Source: a virus. Taken from it: DNA of 27,394 bases. The position numbers and the translations under genes were made by a program. Under the pieces are notes generated by a model that worked only from the letters and a program-made list of their open reading frames with translations, was not told the origin of the DNA and made no database searches. The stretch is taken from positions 1 to 27,394 of IMG/VR virus record IMGVR_UViG_3300036760_000193; one strand, given 5' to 3'. This document shows, piece after piece, positions 13,875 to 18,337 of this stretch (its first letter is position 1; each line of letters opens with the position of its first letter).

Positions 13875-13916
13875 ATAATGCACGTAATTGACATATACGT
13901 CAATTGTCTGCATTAT
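13875..13916. promoter_or_regulatory. 42-bp near-perfect palindrome over a promoter
   Basis: Nested arms ATAATGC-N4-AATTGAC-N6-GTCAATT-N4-GCATTAT. On both strands TTGACR-N17-CATTAT appears, so it may be an operator with facing promoters, or a hairpin ending just before the GGAGG of the 13864 gene. It also follows the stop of the 54-residue ORF at 13913. Confidence 0.65.
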
Positions 13917-14077
13917 GCGTCTGAAATATCTATATCAAAATTGGAATCTGGAATAAAGACGATCTCTTTATCTTCCTTTACTCCGCGCTTTTGGATTCCT
14001 CTTTTTTGCAGCTTTCCGGTCTTCTCTAATCTCTTCTCTTCCTCTTTCTTCTTTTGCCCATCTTTTCGCTGTGCCAT
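13913..14077 (-). CDS. 54-residue charged protein overlapping the upstream gene
   Basis: Begins MAQRKDGQKKKEEEK at 14077 with AAGGAG at 8-10 bases spacing. The first two thirds are Lys/Glu-rich helix, the end is EIVFIPDSNFDIDISDA, which looks selected for. It overlaps the last 110 bases of the 13968-14279 gene in another frame. The good ribosome-binding site and the plausible tail argue it is real; the overlap lowers confidence. Confidence 0.55.
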   Translation of the reverse strand: MAQRKDGQKKKEEEKRLEKTGKLQKRGIQKRGVKEDKEIVFIPDSNFDIDISDA

Positions 14078-14279
14078 GTCGTTTTCTCCTTAGAACAAGT
14101 TCATATTCTGGAACGTCTCTATTTGATGTGTGAAAGTCATCTGGAAAGTATGTGTCTCTAGTATTGGAAAGACGTTTATCTGTGTCACTATAAAACATCA
14201 CGCCCTCATGAAGACCATACCTATAAACATACGGATGGCCGAAGCCAATTATGTACTCTTTTTTGAATTTCTTTGCCAT
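13968..14279 (-). CDS. Hypothetical protein, leaderless start
   Basis: A 103-residue protein beginning MAKKFKKEYIIGFGHPYVYRYGLHEG. Residues 1-65 look globular; the last 38 are a Lys/Arg/Glu run that shares DNA with the 13913-14077 ORF. A consensus promoter ends exactly 5 bases before the ATG and no ribosome-binding site is present, so translation from a leaderless mRNA is implied. Function unknown. Confidence 0.65.
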   Translation of the reverse strand: MAKKFKKEYIIGFGHPYVYRYGLHEGVMFYSDTDKRLSNTRDTYFPDDFHTSNRDVPEYELVLRRKRHGTAKRWAKEERGREEIREDRKAAKKRNPKARSKGR

Positions 14280-14284
14280 ATTCT

Positions 14285-14313
14285 ATTATACGCACTCCTT
14301 GTTAGTTTGTCAA
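14285..14313 (-). promoter_or_regulatory. Consensus sigma70 promoter
   Basis: TTGACA (14313-14308), 17-base spacer, TATAAT (14290-14285): a perfect match. It lies between tRNA-Glu(CTC) and the gene starting at 14279, with only 5 bases (AGAAT) from -10 to ATG. Confidence 0.88.
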
Positions 14314-14319
14314 TGGAAA

Positions 14320-14395
14320 TGGTAGCCCCAACGGGAGTTGAACCCGTATCACAACCTTGAGAGAGTTGTATCCTAGTCCGTTGGAAGATGAGGCT
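14320..14395 (-). tRNA. tRNA-Glu(CTC)
   Basis: Acceptor AGCCTCA/TGGGGCT, A73, encoded CCA, T arm ACGGG-TTCAACT-CCCGT. The anticodon loop is CTCTCAA closed by a U-G pair, giving CTC. The D arm is Glu-like. Its first two bases overlap the stop codon of the macro-domain gene. Confidence 0.8.
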
Positions 14396-14870
14396 AAAAC
14401 GGGTCGCAAATAGTCCAGGTGACGCCTGGGTGTTTCAGAAGCTCAGCTTTGATGAGCATTTCGGTTTGGCTCCACGGGACATTAAACAATCCCGAATTAA
14501 ATTTGTTAGAATAAATCTTATGCTCTTTCAAAATCTCTGATTTCTCTAAAAACTCAAAAAAGGAAACCAAGGCTTTTTGGGTGCTGACCAAAATCTTATC
14601 TTGGGAGTCAACATATTTCCCGTATCCAATGCTAGTAAATAGGCACCCCATTACCTTATCTGCCCCGTTCGTTGGATAGATCACAGCGGTTCCTACCAAT
14701 TTCTTTCCAAGCCTTTTACAATTTTCACTATACAGCCTTACCGCACTTGGAAAACGTTGATGGAATTCCTTTGCAATACCAGACCCCATTACACCACAAC
14801 AGTTTGTGGCATGAACAAGAATTGCATTGCCTTCAATATCAAATAAACTTTTCTTTTCGTAAGTAATCAT
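14394..14870 (-). CDS. Macro-domain protein, Poa1-like ADP-ribose-1''-phosphatase type
   Basis: A 158-residue single macro domain starting MITYEKKSLFDIEGNAILVHATN. The ADP-ribose-binding loops are visible: VHATNCCGVMGSGIAKEF at 19-36 and a later TSIGYGKY loop. Length and the NCCGVMGSGIA segment fit the Poa1p-like group, which removes phosphate from ADP-ribose-1''-phosphate, a by-product of 2'-phosphate removal in tRNA splicing or repair; others reverse ADP-ribosylation. The ATG is exactly 4 bases after the CCA of tRNA-Trp (CCA-TTTT-ATG) with no ribosome-binding site, and the TAG stop overlaps tRNA-Glu(CTC). An upstream in-frame ATG would lie inside the tRNA and is rejected. Confidence 0.85.
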   Translation of the reverse strand: MITYEKKSLFDIEGNAILVHATNCCGVMGSGIAKEFHQRFPSAVRLYSENCKRLGKKLVGTAVIYPTNGADKVMGCLFTSIGYGKYVDSQDKILVSTQKALVSFFEFLEKSEILKEHKIYSNKFNSGLFNVPWSQTEMLIKAELLKHPGVTWTICDPF

Positions 14871-14874
14871 AAAA

Positions 14875-14948
14875 TGGCTGGGGTAGAAAGAATTGAACTC
14901 TCTCCTACGGTTTTGGAGACCGTCGTGCTGCCGTAACACTTTACCCCA
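14875..14948 (-). tRNA. tRNA-Trp(CCA)
   Basis: Acceptor TGGGGTA/TACCCCA, anticodon loop CTCCAAA, G73 (Trp identity), encoded CCA. The macro-domain gene starts 4 bases downstream of it. Confidence 0.92.
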
Positions 14949-14952
14949 AAAT

Positions 14953-15025
14953 TGGTGGGCTTTGTAGATTCGCACTACATTTCTCCCGCTAATTGGGAGC
15001 GACCTAGAGTTAGTCGATCAGCCCG
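14953..15025 (-). tRNA. tRNA-like element, anticodon unclear
   Basis: Has a D-like arm (GAC/GTC), an anticodon-like arm CTCCC-AATTAGC-GGGAG, a T-like arm TGTAG-TGCGAAT-CTACA and a 3' CCA, but the acceptor stem pairs only 5-6 bp and U33 is replaced by A. Read literally the anticodon would be TTA. Could be a decayed tRNA or an RNA that mimics one. A competing stem with bases 15035-15040 is also possible. Confidence 0.4.
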
Positions 15026-15080
15026 AAAAGTAACCCACCGATTTGAGCATTGTAAAGAGGCTTGGCAGGTATTGTTAAAT

Positions 15081-15155
15081 TGGTGCCCTCAGAGAGTTTC
15101 GATCTCTCTTCTCATGGTTGAAAGCCATGAATCCTAGCCAGTAGACGATGAGGGC
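15081..15155 (-). tRNA. tRNA-Glu(TTC)
   Basis: Acceptor GCCCTCA/TGAGGGC, anticodon arm CATGG-CTTTCAA-CCATG, A73, encoded CCA. T loop is ATCGAAA. Confidence 0.92.
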
Positions 15156-15229
15156 TGGAGCGGGTAGGGAGAATCGGACTCCCATCTAAACATTGGCAAT
15201 GTCTCGTACTACCACTGTACGATACCCGC
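15156..15229 (-). tRNA. tRNA-Gly(GCC)
   Basis: Acceptor GCGGGTA/TACCCGC, anticodon loop TTGCCAA, U73 as in bacterial tRNA-Gly, encoded CCA. Its CCA directly abuts the 5' end of tRNA-Glu(TTC). Confidence 0.93.
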
Positions 15230-15301
15230 AGCGGGTAGCGAGAGTTGAACTCGCTCCTGGTGGTTGGAAACCACTCATGCAGCCGTTAACACCTTACCCG
15301 C
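15230..15301 (-). tRNA. tRNA-Gly(TCC), no encoded CCA
   Basis: Acceptor GCGGGTA/TACCCGC, anticodon loop TTTCCAA, U73. The discriminator touches the 5' end of tRNA-Gly(GCC), leaving no room for CCA, so nucleotidyltransferase must add it. Confidence 0.92.
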
Positions 15302-15306
15302 AAAAT

Positions 15307-15400
15307 TGGCGGAGAGCAGAGGACTTGAACCCCAACCGGAGGATCACTCCGATCTATCTGTTTTCAAAACAGTAGCCAGACCATTCCAGCATTACTCTCC
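15307..15400 (-). tRNA. tRNA-Ser(TGA)
   Basis: Class II cloverleaf with long variable arm (AGATCGGAGTGATCCTCCGG region), acceptor GGAGAGT/GCTCTCC, anticodon loop TTTGAAA, G73 and encoded CCA, all as expected for Ser. Confidence 0.93.
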
Positions 15401-15401
15401 A

Positions 15402-15472
15402 AGCCCATACCAGAAGTCGAATCTGGATTTTCCGTTTACGAAACGGGTGTTCTACCATTGAACTATACGGGC
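15402..15472 (-). tRNA. tRNA-Thr(CGT), no encoded CCA
   Basis: Acceptor GCCCGTA/TATGGGC, anticodon loop TTCGTAA, U73. First of three adjacent Thr tRNAs that share the same layout. Confidence 0.9.
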
Positions 15473-15474
15473 AC

Positions 15475-15545
15475 AGCCGCAAACAAGAATCGGACTTGTA
15501 TTTCATCATTACCAATGACGTGTACTCCCATTGTACTATTGCGGC
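15475..15545 (-). tRNA. tRNA-Thr(GGT), no encoded CCA
   Basis: Acceptor GCCGCAA/TTGCGGC, anticodon loop TTGGTAA, U73. Confidence 0.92.
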
Positions 15546-15547
15546 GA

Positions 15548-15619
15548 AGCCGACAGAGGGATTTGAACCCCCAACCTGCTGTTTACAAAACAGCTGCTCT
15601 GCCATTGAGCTATGTCGGC
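15548..15619 (-). tRNA. tRNA-Thr(TGT), no encoded CCA
   Basis: Acceptor GCCGACA/TGTCGGC, anticodon arm GCTGT-TTTGTAA-ACAGC, U73. Confidence 0.92.
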
Positions 15620-15620
15620 A

Positions 15621-15698
15621 TGGTGGGTACGGAAGGACTCGAACCTTCAAGAACTCGCTTTTGAAACGAGTATGTCTGCCAATTGCAATCACGTACCC
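15621..15698 (-). tRNA. tRNA-Leu(CAA) with short variable loop
   Basis: Acceptor GGGTACG/CGTACCC, a D arm close to Leu type (GCAATTGGCAGAC), anticodon loop TTCAAAA closed by U-G, A73 and encoded CCA. The variable loop is only 5 bases, not the long class II arm of bacterial tRNA-Leu. Reading the loop one base earlier would give TCA, but alignment with tRNA-Leu(TAG) favours CAA. Confidence 0.75.
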
Positions 15699-15773
15699 TG
15701 GTGACAAGAAGAGGACTCGAACCTCCAACCGGTCGGATGTAAACCGACTGCTCCGCCATTGAGCTACCTTGCC
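15699..15773 (-). tRNA. tRNA-Val(TAC)
   Basis: Acceptor GGCAAGG/TCTTGTC, anticodon arm GTCGG-TTTACAT-CCGAC, A73, encoded CCA abutting tRNA-Leu(CAA). Confidence 0.93.
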
Positions 15774-15774
15774 A

Positions 15775-15887
15775 TTATACGCTTTACCGTATAAACTACT
15801 TTTATACGCTTTCGCGTATATTCCCGTTCGGGAATAAATTATCAAAAAAGCCACTTATAATTTCAAATATTCCCGTTCGGGAATAAA
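15775..15887 (-). repeat. Cluster of four short hairpins
   Basis: Four inverted repeats in a gene-free gap: TTATACG/CGTATAA (15775-15794), TATACGC-GAAA-GCGTATA on the minus strand (15803-15820, a GNRA loop), and two identical 20-bp copies of a TTCCC/GGGAA hairpin (15819-15838, 15868-15887). They lie between tRNA-Val and tRNA-Lys(CTT). Processing sites or protein-binding RNA elements are possible. Confidence 0.7.
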
Positions 15888-15890
15888 ATC

Positions 15891-15964
15891 TGGTGGGTTC
15901 AGAGAGACTTGAACTCTCATTAATCGGGTAAGAACCGATTATTCTGCCTTTGAATTATGAACCC
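15891..15964 (-). tRNA. tRNA-Lys(CTT)
   Basis: Acceptor GGGTTCA/TGAACCC, anticodon arm ATCGG-TTCTTAC-CCGAT, A73, encoded CCA. Confidence 0.93.
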
Positions 15965-16040
15965 TGGCACCCTCGGTGAGATTCGAACTCACATCACGCT
16001 CCTTAGAAGGGAGGTATCTGTCCAGTTGAACTACAAGGGT
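15965..16040 (-). tRNA. tRNA-Arg(TCT)
   Basis: Acceptor ACCCTTG/CGAGGGT, anticodon loop CTTCTAA, G73, encoded CCA that touches tRNA-Lys(CTT). Confidence 0.92.
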
Positions 16041-16041
16041 A

Positions 16042-16113
16042 TGCCCTGACTGAGACTCGAACTCAGACATCCCGCTTAGGATGCGGGTGCTCTTCCAATT
16101 TAGCTATCAGGGC
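16042..16113 (-). tRNA. tRNA-Arg(CCT), no encoded CCA
   Basis: Acceptor GCCCTGA/TCAGGGC, anticodon arm CCCGC-ATCCTAA-GCGGG, A73. The end of the 16063-16260 ORF overlaps its 5' 51 bases. Confidence 0.92.
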
Positions 16114-16260
16114 TTCTTCTTTCACTGCGTAAAGTCTTCGTCCAGAACATCCTATGCTCCAAACTTTTCTGCATACAATGCAACTCATCCACCGATGGTA
16201 TGGTTTAGAGTCGAACACGTTAAACTTGTTCTCGCAATCACACAATATTTTATCACTCAT
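16063..16260 (-). CDS. Small cysteine-rich protein embedded in the tRNA array
   Basis: A 65-residue ORF beginning MSDKILCDCENKFNVF, with CDC (7-9) and CIVC (27-30) plus C38 as possible zinc ligands. The ATG is exactly 4 bases after the CCA of tRNA-Arg(ACG) (CCA-TTTT-ATG); a GAGGG inside the tRNA is the only SD-like string. The last 17 codons lie inside tRNA-Arg(CCT), so mRNA and that tRNA cannot both come from one transcript. The cysteine pattern and the shared start layout with four other genes support it, but the overlap keeps confidence moderate. Confidence 0.6.
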   Translation of the reverse strand: MSDKILCDCENKFNVFDSKPYHRWMSCIVCRKVWSIGCSGRRLYAVKEEALIAKLEEHPHPKRDV

Positions 16261-16264
16261 AAAA

Positions 16265-16339
16265 TGGTGCCCTCGGTTGGAATCGAACCAACATCATCTC
16301 TTTCGTAGAGAGACATCCTATCCGTTGAACGACGAAGGC
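16265..16339 (-). tRNA. tRNA-Arg(ACG)
   Basis: Acceptor GCCTTCG/CGAGGGC, anticodon arm TCTCT-CTACGAA-AGAGA, A73, encoded CCA. A34 would need host TadA to become inosine. Confidence 0.92.
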
Positions 16340-16341
16340 TA

Positions 16342-16414
16342 AGCCCCAAGCAAGACTCGAACTTGCAACCGTCTGGTTCGAAGCCAGACACTCTTCCAAT
16401 TGAGCTATTGGGGC
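16342..16414 (-). tRNA. tRNA-Arg(TCG), no encoded CCA
   Basis: Acceptor GCCCCAA/TTGGGGC, anticodon arm TCTGG-CTTCGAA-CCAGA. U73 is unusual for Arg. Confidence 0.9.
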
Positions 16415-16416
16415 GG

Positions 16417-16489
16417 CTCCGCACGTTGGACTCGAACCAACATAGTTCCGGTTAACAGCCGGACTCCTTACCAATTAGGATAATGCGGA
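16417..16489 (-). tRNA. tRNA-Asn(GTT), CC only encoded
   Basis: Acceptor TCCGCAT/GTGCGGA, anticodon arm TCCGG-CTGTTAA-CCGGA, G73. Two C follow (16416-16415) and then the next tRNA begins, so the terminal A must be added after cleavage. Confidence 0.93.
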
Positions 16490-16490
16490 A

Positions 16491-16580
16491 TGGTGCGTTG
16501 AGTAGGATTCGAACCTACAATGCCCCTTAACGGAGTCCTGGTTTACAGCCAGGTGGTTTCAACCATTTACCTATCAACGC
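16491..16580 (-). tRNA. tRNA-Tyr(GTA)
   Basis: Class II cloverleaf with a long variable arm, acceptor GCGTTGA/TCAACGC, anticodon arm CCTGG-CTGTAAA-CCAGG, A73, encoded CCA. Confidence 0.94.
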
Positions 16581-16581
16581 T

Positions 16582-16658
16582 TGGTGCGAACGGAGAGATT
16601 CGAACTCTCACTAAGTCGCTCTTAAGGCGACCGACTCTGCCAGTTGGTCTACGTTCGC
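16582..16658 (-). tRNA. tRNA-Leu(TAA) with short variable loop
   Basis: Acceptor GCGAACG/CGTTCGC, anticodon arm GTCGC-CTTAAGA-GCGAC, A73, encoded CCA. The variable loop is 5 bases (TTAGT) instead of a class II arm. Confidence 0.9.
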
Positions 16659-16733
16659 TGGTGCCAACGGTCGGAATTGAACCGACTGCCTCCTCGTCTT
16701 CAGCGAGGCACTCTACCGATGAGTTACGTTGGC
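16659..16733 (-). tRNA. tRNA-Phe(GAA)
   Basis: Acceptor GCCAACG/CGTTGGC, anticodon arm CCTCG-CTGAAGA-CGAGG, A73, encoded CCA abutting tRNA-Leu(TAA). Confidence 0.93.
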
Positions 16734-16735
16734 GG

Positions 16736-16823
16736 CGGAGACCACTGATCCCGACTCAGAACCACATTTTCTGTGATCGCTCGGTTTAGCAAACCGGCCT
16801 GGCTCCCCGCCAGTTTAGTCTCC
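16736..16823 (-). tRNA. tRNA-Ser(GCT), CC only encoded
   Basis: Class II arm, acceptor GGAGACT/GGTCTCC, anticodon loop TTGCTAA, G73. CC (16735-16734) directly precedes tRNA-Phe. The T loop is GTCGGGA, atypical. The first 9 bases overlap the stop end of the 16815-17009 gene. Confidence 0.9.
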
Positions 16824-17009
16824 AACTTTTACTGCTACAATATCTTTGTTAAGCTCACAATCTTTTTCAGAACATCCCATACCACGGGAACTATAACAGA
16901 TCACATGAAAGCGGCTTCCATTAGCATAGATGTGCTCTACTGTTCCGTCTTTCTTTTGAAATACGGGCAATGCTTCCCACTCATTAAAAATGCTGATGTA
17001 TCTTGCCAT
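16815..17009 (-). CDS. Small hypothetical protein ending inside tRNA-Ser
   Basis: A 64-residue protein (MARYISIFNEWEALPVFQKKDGTVEH...) with a beta-rich look and two cysteines in GCSEKDC. It has a proper AAAGGAAAAG ribosome-binding site and begins 1 base after the HNH stop. The last two codons and TAA stop (VGD*) lie in the first 9 bases of tRNA-Ser(GCT), so tRNA maturation would remove the stop. Function unknown. Confidence 0.7.
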   Translation of the reverse strand: MARYISIFNEWEALPVFQKKDGTVEHIYANGSRFHVICYSSRGMGCSEKDCELNKDIVAVKVGD

Positions 17010-17010
17010 T

Positions 17011-17616
17011 TTACTTTTCCTTTTTCAATTCAGTATCCCAGTAGCATGAATCAATAACTTTCTGCCATGCCGTTCTGATTGGCATATGTGGAGGGAACTC
17101 TATAAATGTCATCGCTCCTTTCCACGCAGGTCTACTTGGTTTCGCCAAAAGGTGCATATTAGCTTCTTCTGGTGTCCTGTCTTTCTTTCTTGAGTTACAC
17201 TCGATGCAAGCTGTAACGATATTTGTCCAATCTGTTTTTCCACCGCGAGACCTTGGAATTACATGATCCAAATTCAAATCTGCACTGTGAAACTTGTTAC
17301 CACAGTAAGCGCATTTGTGACCATAGTGCTGATAGATGTTGCGCCTTGAAAACTTCACTTCTCTCTTAGGTAGCCTGTCAAATTTATTTAAGCGAATGAT
17401 ATCTGGAACAGCAATCTTAACCCGTGGTGAATTCACAAACCCATTTGGACTGTCTTTCATGGCTGCTGAAAGCTCTGCCCAACTCTCAAAATTATAGTTG
17501 ACGTATTGGTCATCCAAAGCTTCTGCTAGACCTTGGTACATGAGAGACACAGCTTTCTTCCAATCCACAATTTGGATTGCATAGTAATTTCTGTTTAGCA
17601 CCAAGACATCATTCAT
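17011..17616 (-). CDS. HNH endonuclease within the tRNA array
   Basis: A 201-residue HNH protein of the common stand-alone type: an N-terminal VLNRNYYAIQIVDWKKAVSL module, then CAYCG at 102-106, LDHVIPRSRGGKTDWTNIV at 116-134 with the catalytic His and Asn, and ACIECNSRKKDRTP at 136-149 completing the zinc site. Such genes are often free-standing mobile endonucleases in phages, and tRNA clusters are typical places to find them. It has GAGGTGA upstream of the ATG, and a 20-bp tandem repeat lies just before that. All active-site residues are present. Confidence 0.93.
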   Translation of the reverse strand: MNDVLVLNRNYYAIQIVDWKKAVSLMYQGLAEALDDQYVNYNFESWAELSAAMKDSPNGFVNSPRVKIAVPDIIRLNKFDRLPKREVKFSRRNIYQHYGHKCAYCGNKFHSADLNLDHVIPRSRGGKTDWTNIVTACIECNSRKKDRTPEEANMHLLAKPSRPAWKGAMTFIEFPPHMPIRTAWQKVIDSCYWDTELKKEK

Positions 17617-17620
17617 ATCT

Positions 17621-17690
17621 CACCTCATTATCACGTTTATTATCACATTATCACGTTTATTATCACATTATCACGTTTATTATCACATTA
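17621..17690. repeat. 20-bp tandem repeat upstream of the HNH gene
   Basis: The unit TATCACATTATCACGTTTAT (plus strand) is repeated about 3.5 times, two copies identical (17641-17660, 17661-17680), one diverged and one partial. On the transcribed strand it reads as GTGATAAT steps about 10 bp apart, on one helix face. It starts 5 bases from the HNH ATG and may be a regulator-binding array. Confidence 0.8.
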
Positions 17691-17735
17691 CCCAATTCAT
17701 TACCTAGTTCCACGAATTGTTACCTAATTCAAATT

Positions 17736-17810
17736 TGGGGCGATGGACGGGGATTGAACCCGCTTCTCTGGCTTCACAAACCAGCACTTTACCATTAAGC
17801 TACCAACGCC
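17736..17810 (-). tRNA. tRNA-His(GTG)
   Basis: Anticodon loop TTGTGAA, C73 and an extra 5' G (17810) to give the G-1:C73 pair that marks tRNA-His; encoded CCA. One T-T mismatch in the acceptor. Confidence 0.93.
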
Positions 17811-17812
17811 AT

Positions 17813-17841
17813 TCCATCCGCACCCGATGGGCACGAATGGA
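17813..17841 (-). other. Stable 13-bp hairpin before tRNA-His
   Basis: TCCATTCGTGCCC-ATC-GGGTGCGGATGGA pairs along its whole length with several G-U pairs. It ends 2 bases before the tRNA-His 5' G. No T-run follows, so it is not a normal terminator; a processing or leader structure is more likely. Confidence 0.6.
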
Positions 17842-17855
17842 GTGCTACAAATATT

Positions 17856-17868
17856 AATGATCGTTTAT
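17856..17868 (-). promoter_or_regulatory. Operator-like repeat, copy 1 (start-site side)
   Basis: ATAAACGATCATT, identical to a second copy at 17904-17916. It directly follows the -10 box of the 17869-17897 promoter and covers the expected start site. Confidence 0.65.
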
Positions 17869-17897
17869 AGTCTACCATACTTTCGTTCTTTTGTCAA
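17869..17897 (-). promoter_or_regulatory. Internal promoter of the tRNA array
   Basis: TTGACA (17897-17892), 17-base spacer, TAGACT (17874-17869, 4 of 6). It reads toward tRNA-His and the HNH gene and is framed by two identical 13-bp repeats. Confidence 0.7.
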
Positions 17898-17903
17898 GAT
17901 ATA

Positions 17904-17916
17904 AATGATCGTTTAT
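17904..17916 (-). promoter_or_regulatory. Operator-like repeat, copy 2 (upstream of -35)
   Basis: Second exact ATAAACGATCATT copy, 48 bp from the first and 6 bp upstream of the -35. The core AACGATCATT is nearly palindromic around GATC, as expected of a dimer site. Confidence 0.65.
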
Positions 17917-17922
17917 GAAAAT

Positions 17923-17998
17923 TGGTGGGTTCGGTGGGCAACGATCCCACAACCTTCCGGTTAAAAGCCGGCTGCTCCGCCAATTGAGCTACAAACCC
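17923..17998 (-). tRNA. tRNA-Lys(TTT)
   Basis: Acceptor GGGTTTG/CGAACCC, anticodon loop CTTTTAA, A73, encoded CCA. T loop ATCGTTG is atypical. Confidence 0.92.
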
Positions 17999-18049
17999 TA
18001 CGAGGAAGTTTTATTTAACGGTGTTTCGTCCCCTCACTCCACCCCAAAC

Positions 18050-18166
18050 TTATTTCCAGTCAATCTTACCAGTTTCAAGAACCTTGGACACTTCATTTCT
18101 GTTCAGATACCCAATCCAGAAACCCGCCCAATATCCCGCAACCAGTCCAACAAGTAACAACAACAT
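18050..18166 (-). CDS. 38-residue single-helix membrane protein
   Basis: Starts MLLLLVGLVAGYWAGFWIGY, one hydrophobic helix of about 20 residues, followed by a short polar tail (LNRNEVSKVLETGKIDWK). The ATG has an AAAGGAG ribosome-binding site 6 bases upstream, which supports it strongly. It lies alone between tRNA-Lys(TTT) and tRNA-Pro. Its role is unknown; a small membrane effector is one idea. Confidence 0.75.
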   Translation of the reverse strand: MLLLLVGLVAGYWAGFWIGYLNRNEVSKVLETGKIDWK

Positions 18167-18187
18167 GTTATTCTCCTTTACTACAAA

Positions 18188-18263
18188 TGGTCTGAGTGAC
18201 AGGAATTGAACCTGCTGCCTCCCAGTTCCAAGCCGGGCCGTCTACCGATGACATTACACTCAG
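18188..18263 (-). tRNA. tRNA-Pro(TGG)
   Basis: C1-G72 acceptor CTGAGTG/CACTCAG as in Pro, anticodon loop CTTGGAA, A73, encoded CCA. Confidence 0.93.
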
Positions 18264-18266
18264 GTA

Positions 18267-18337
18267 CTCCCTCGTAAGGACTCGAACCTCAATGACCAGA
18301 TTCAGAGTCTGGCATCTTGCCATTAGATGACAAGGGA
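18267..18337 (-). tRNA. tRNA-Gln(CTG), no encoded CCA
   Basis: U1-A72 acceptor TCCCTTG/CGAGGGA, anticodon arm CCAGA-CTCTGAA-TCTGG, G73, all Gln-like. Its 5' 15 bases overlap the end of the HNH gene at 18323. Confidence 0.93.

Noticed and set aside
14871-14975. Upstream start for the macro-domain gene
   Set aside because: The extra codons lie within tRNA-Trp, and the macro fold starts at the ATG at 14870.
14953-15025. Evidence for stop-codon recoding from a TTA anticodon
   Set aside because: The element lacks U33 and a proper acceptor stem, and genes across the window end normally at TAA, TAG and TGA without in-frame stops.
15354-15854. A 166-codon minus-strand open frame
   Set aside because: It runs through six tRNA genes, so the open frame is a by-product of tRNA sequence.
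16253-16474. A 73-codon minus-strand open frame
   Set aside because: It covers tRNA-Arg(ACG), tRNA-Arg(TCG) and tRNA-Asn only.
17621-17690. CRISPR array
   Set aside because: The repeats are contiguous 20-bp tandem units without spacers, and no cas gene is near.
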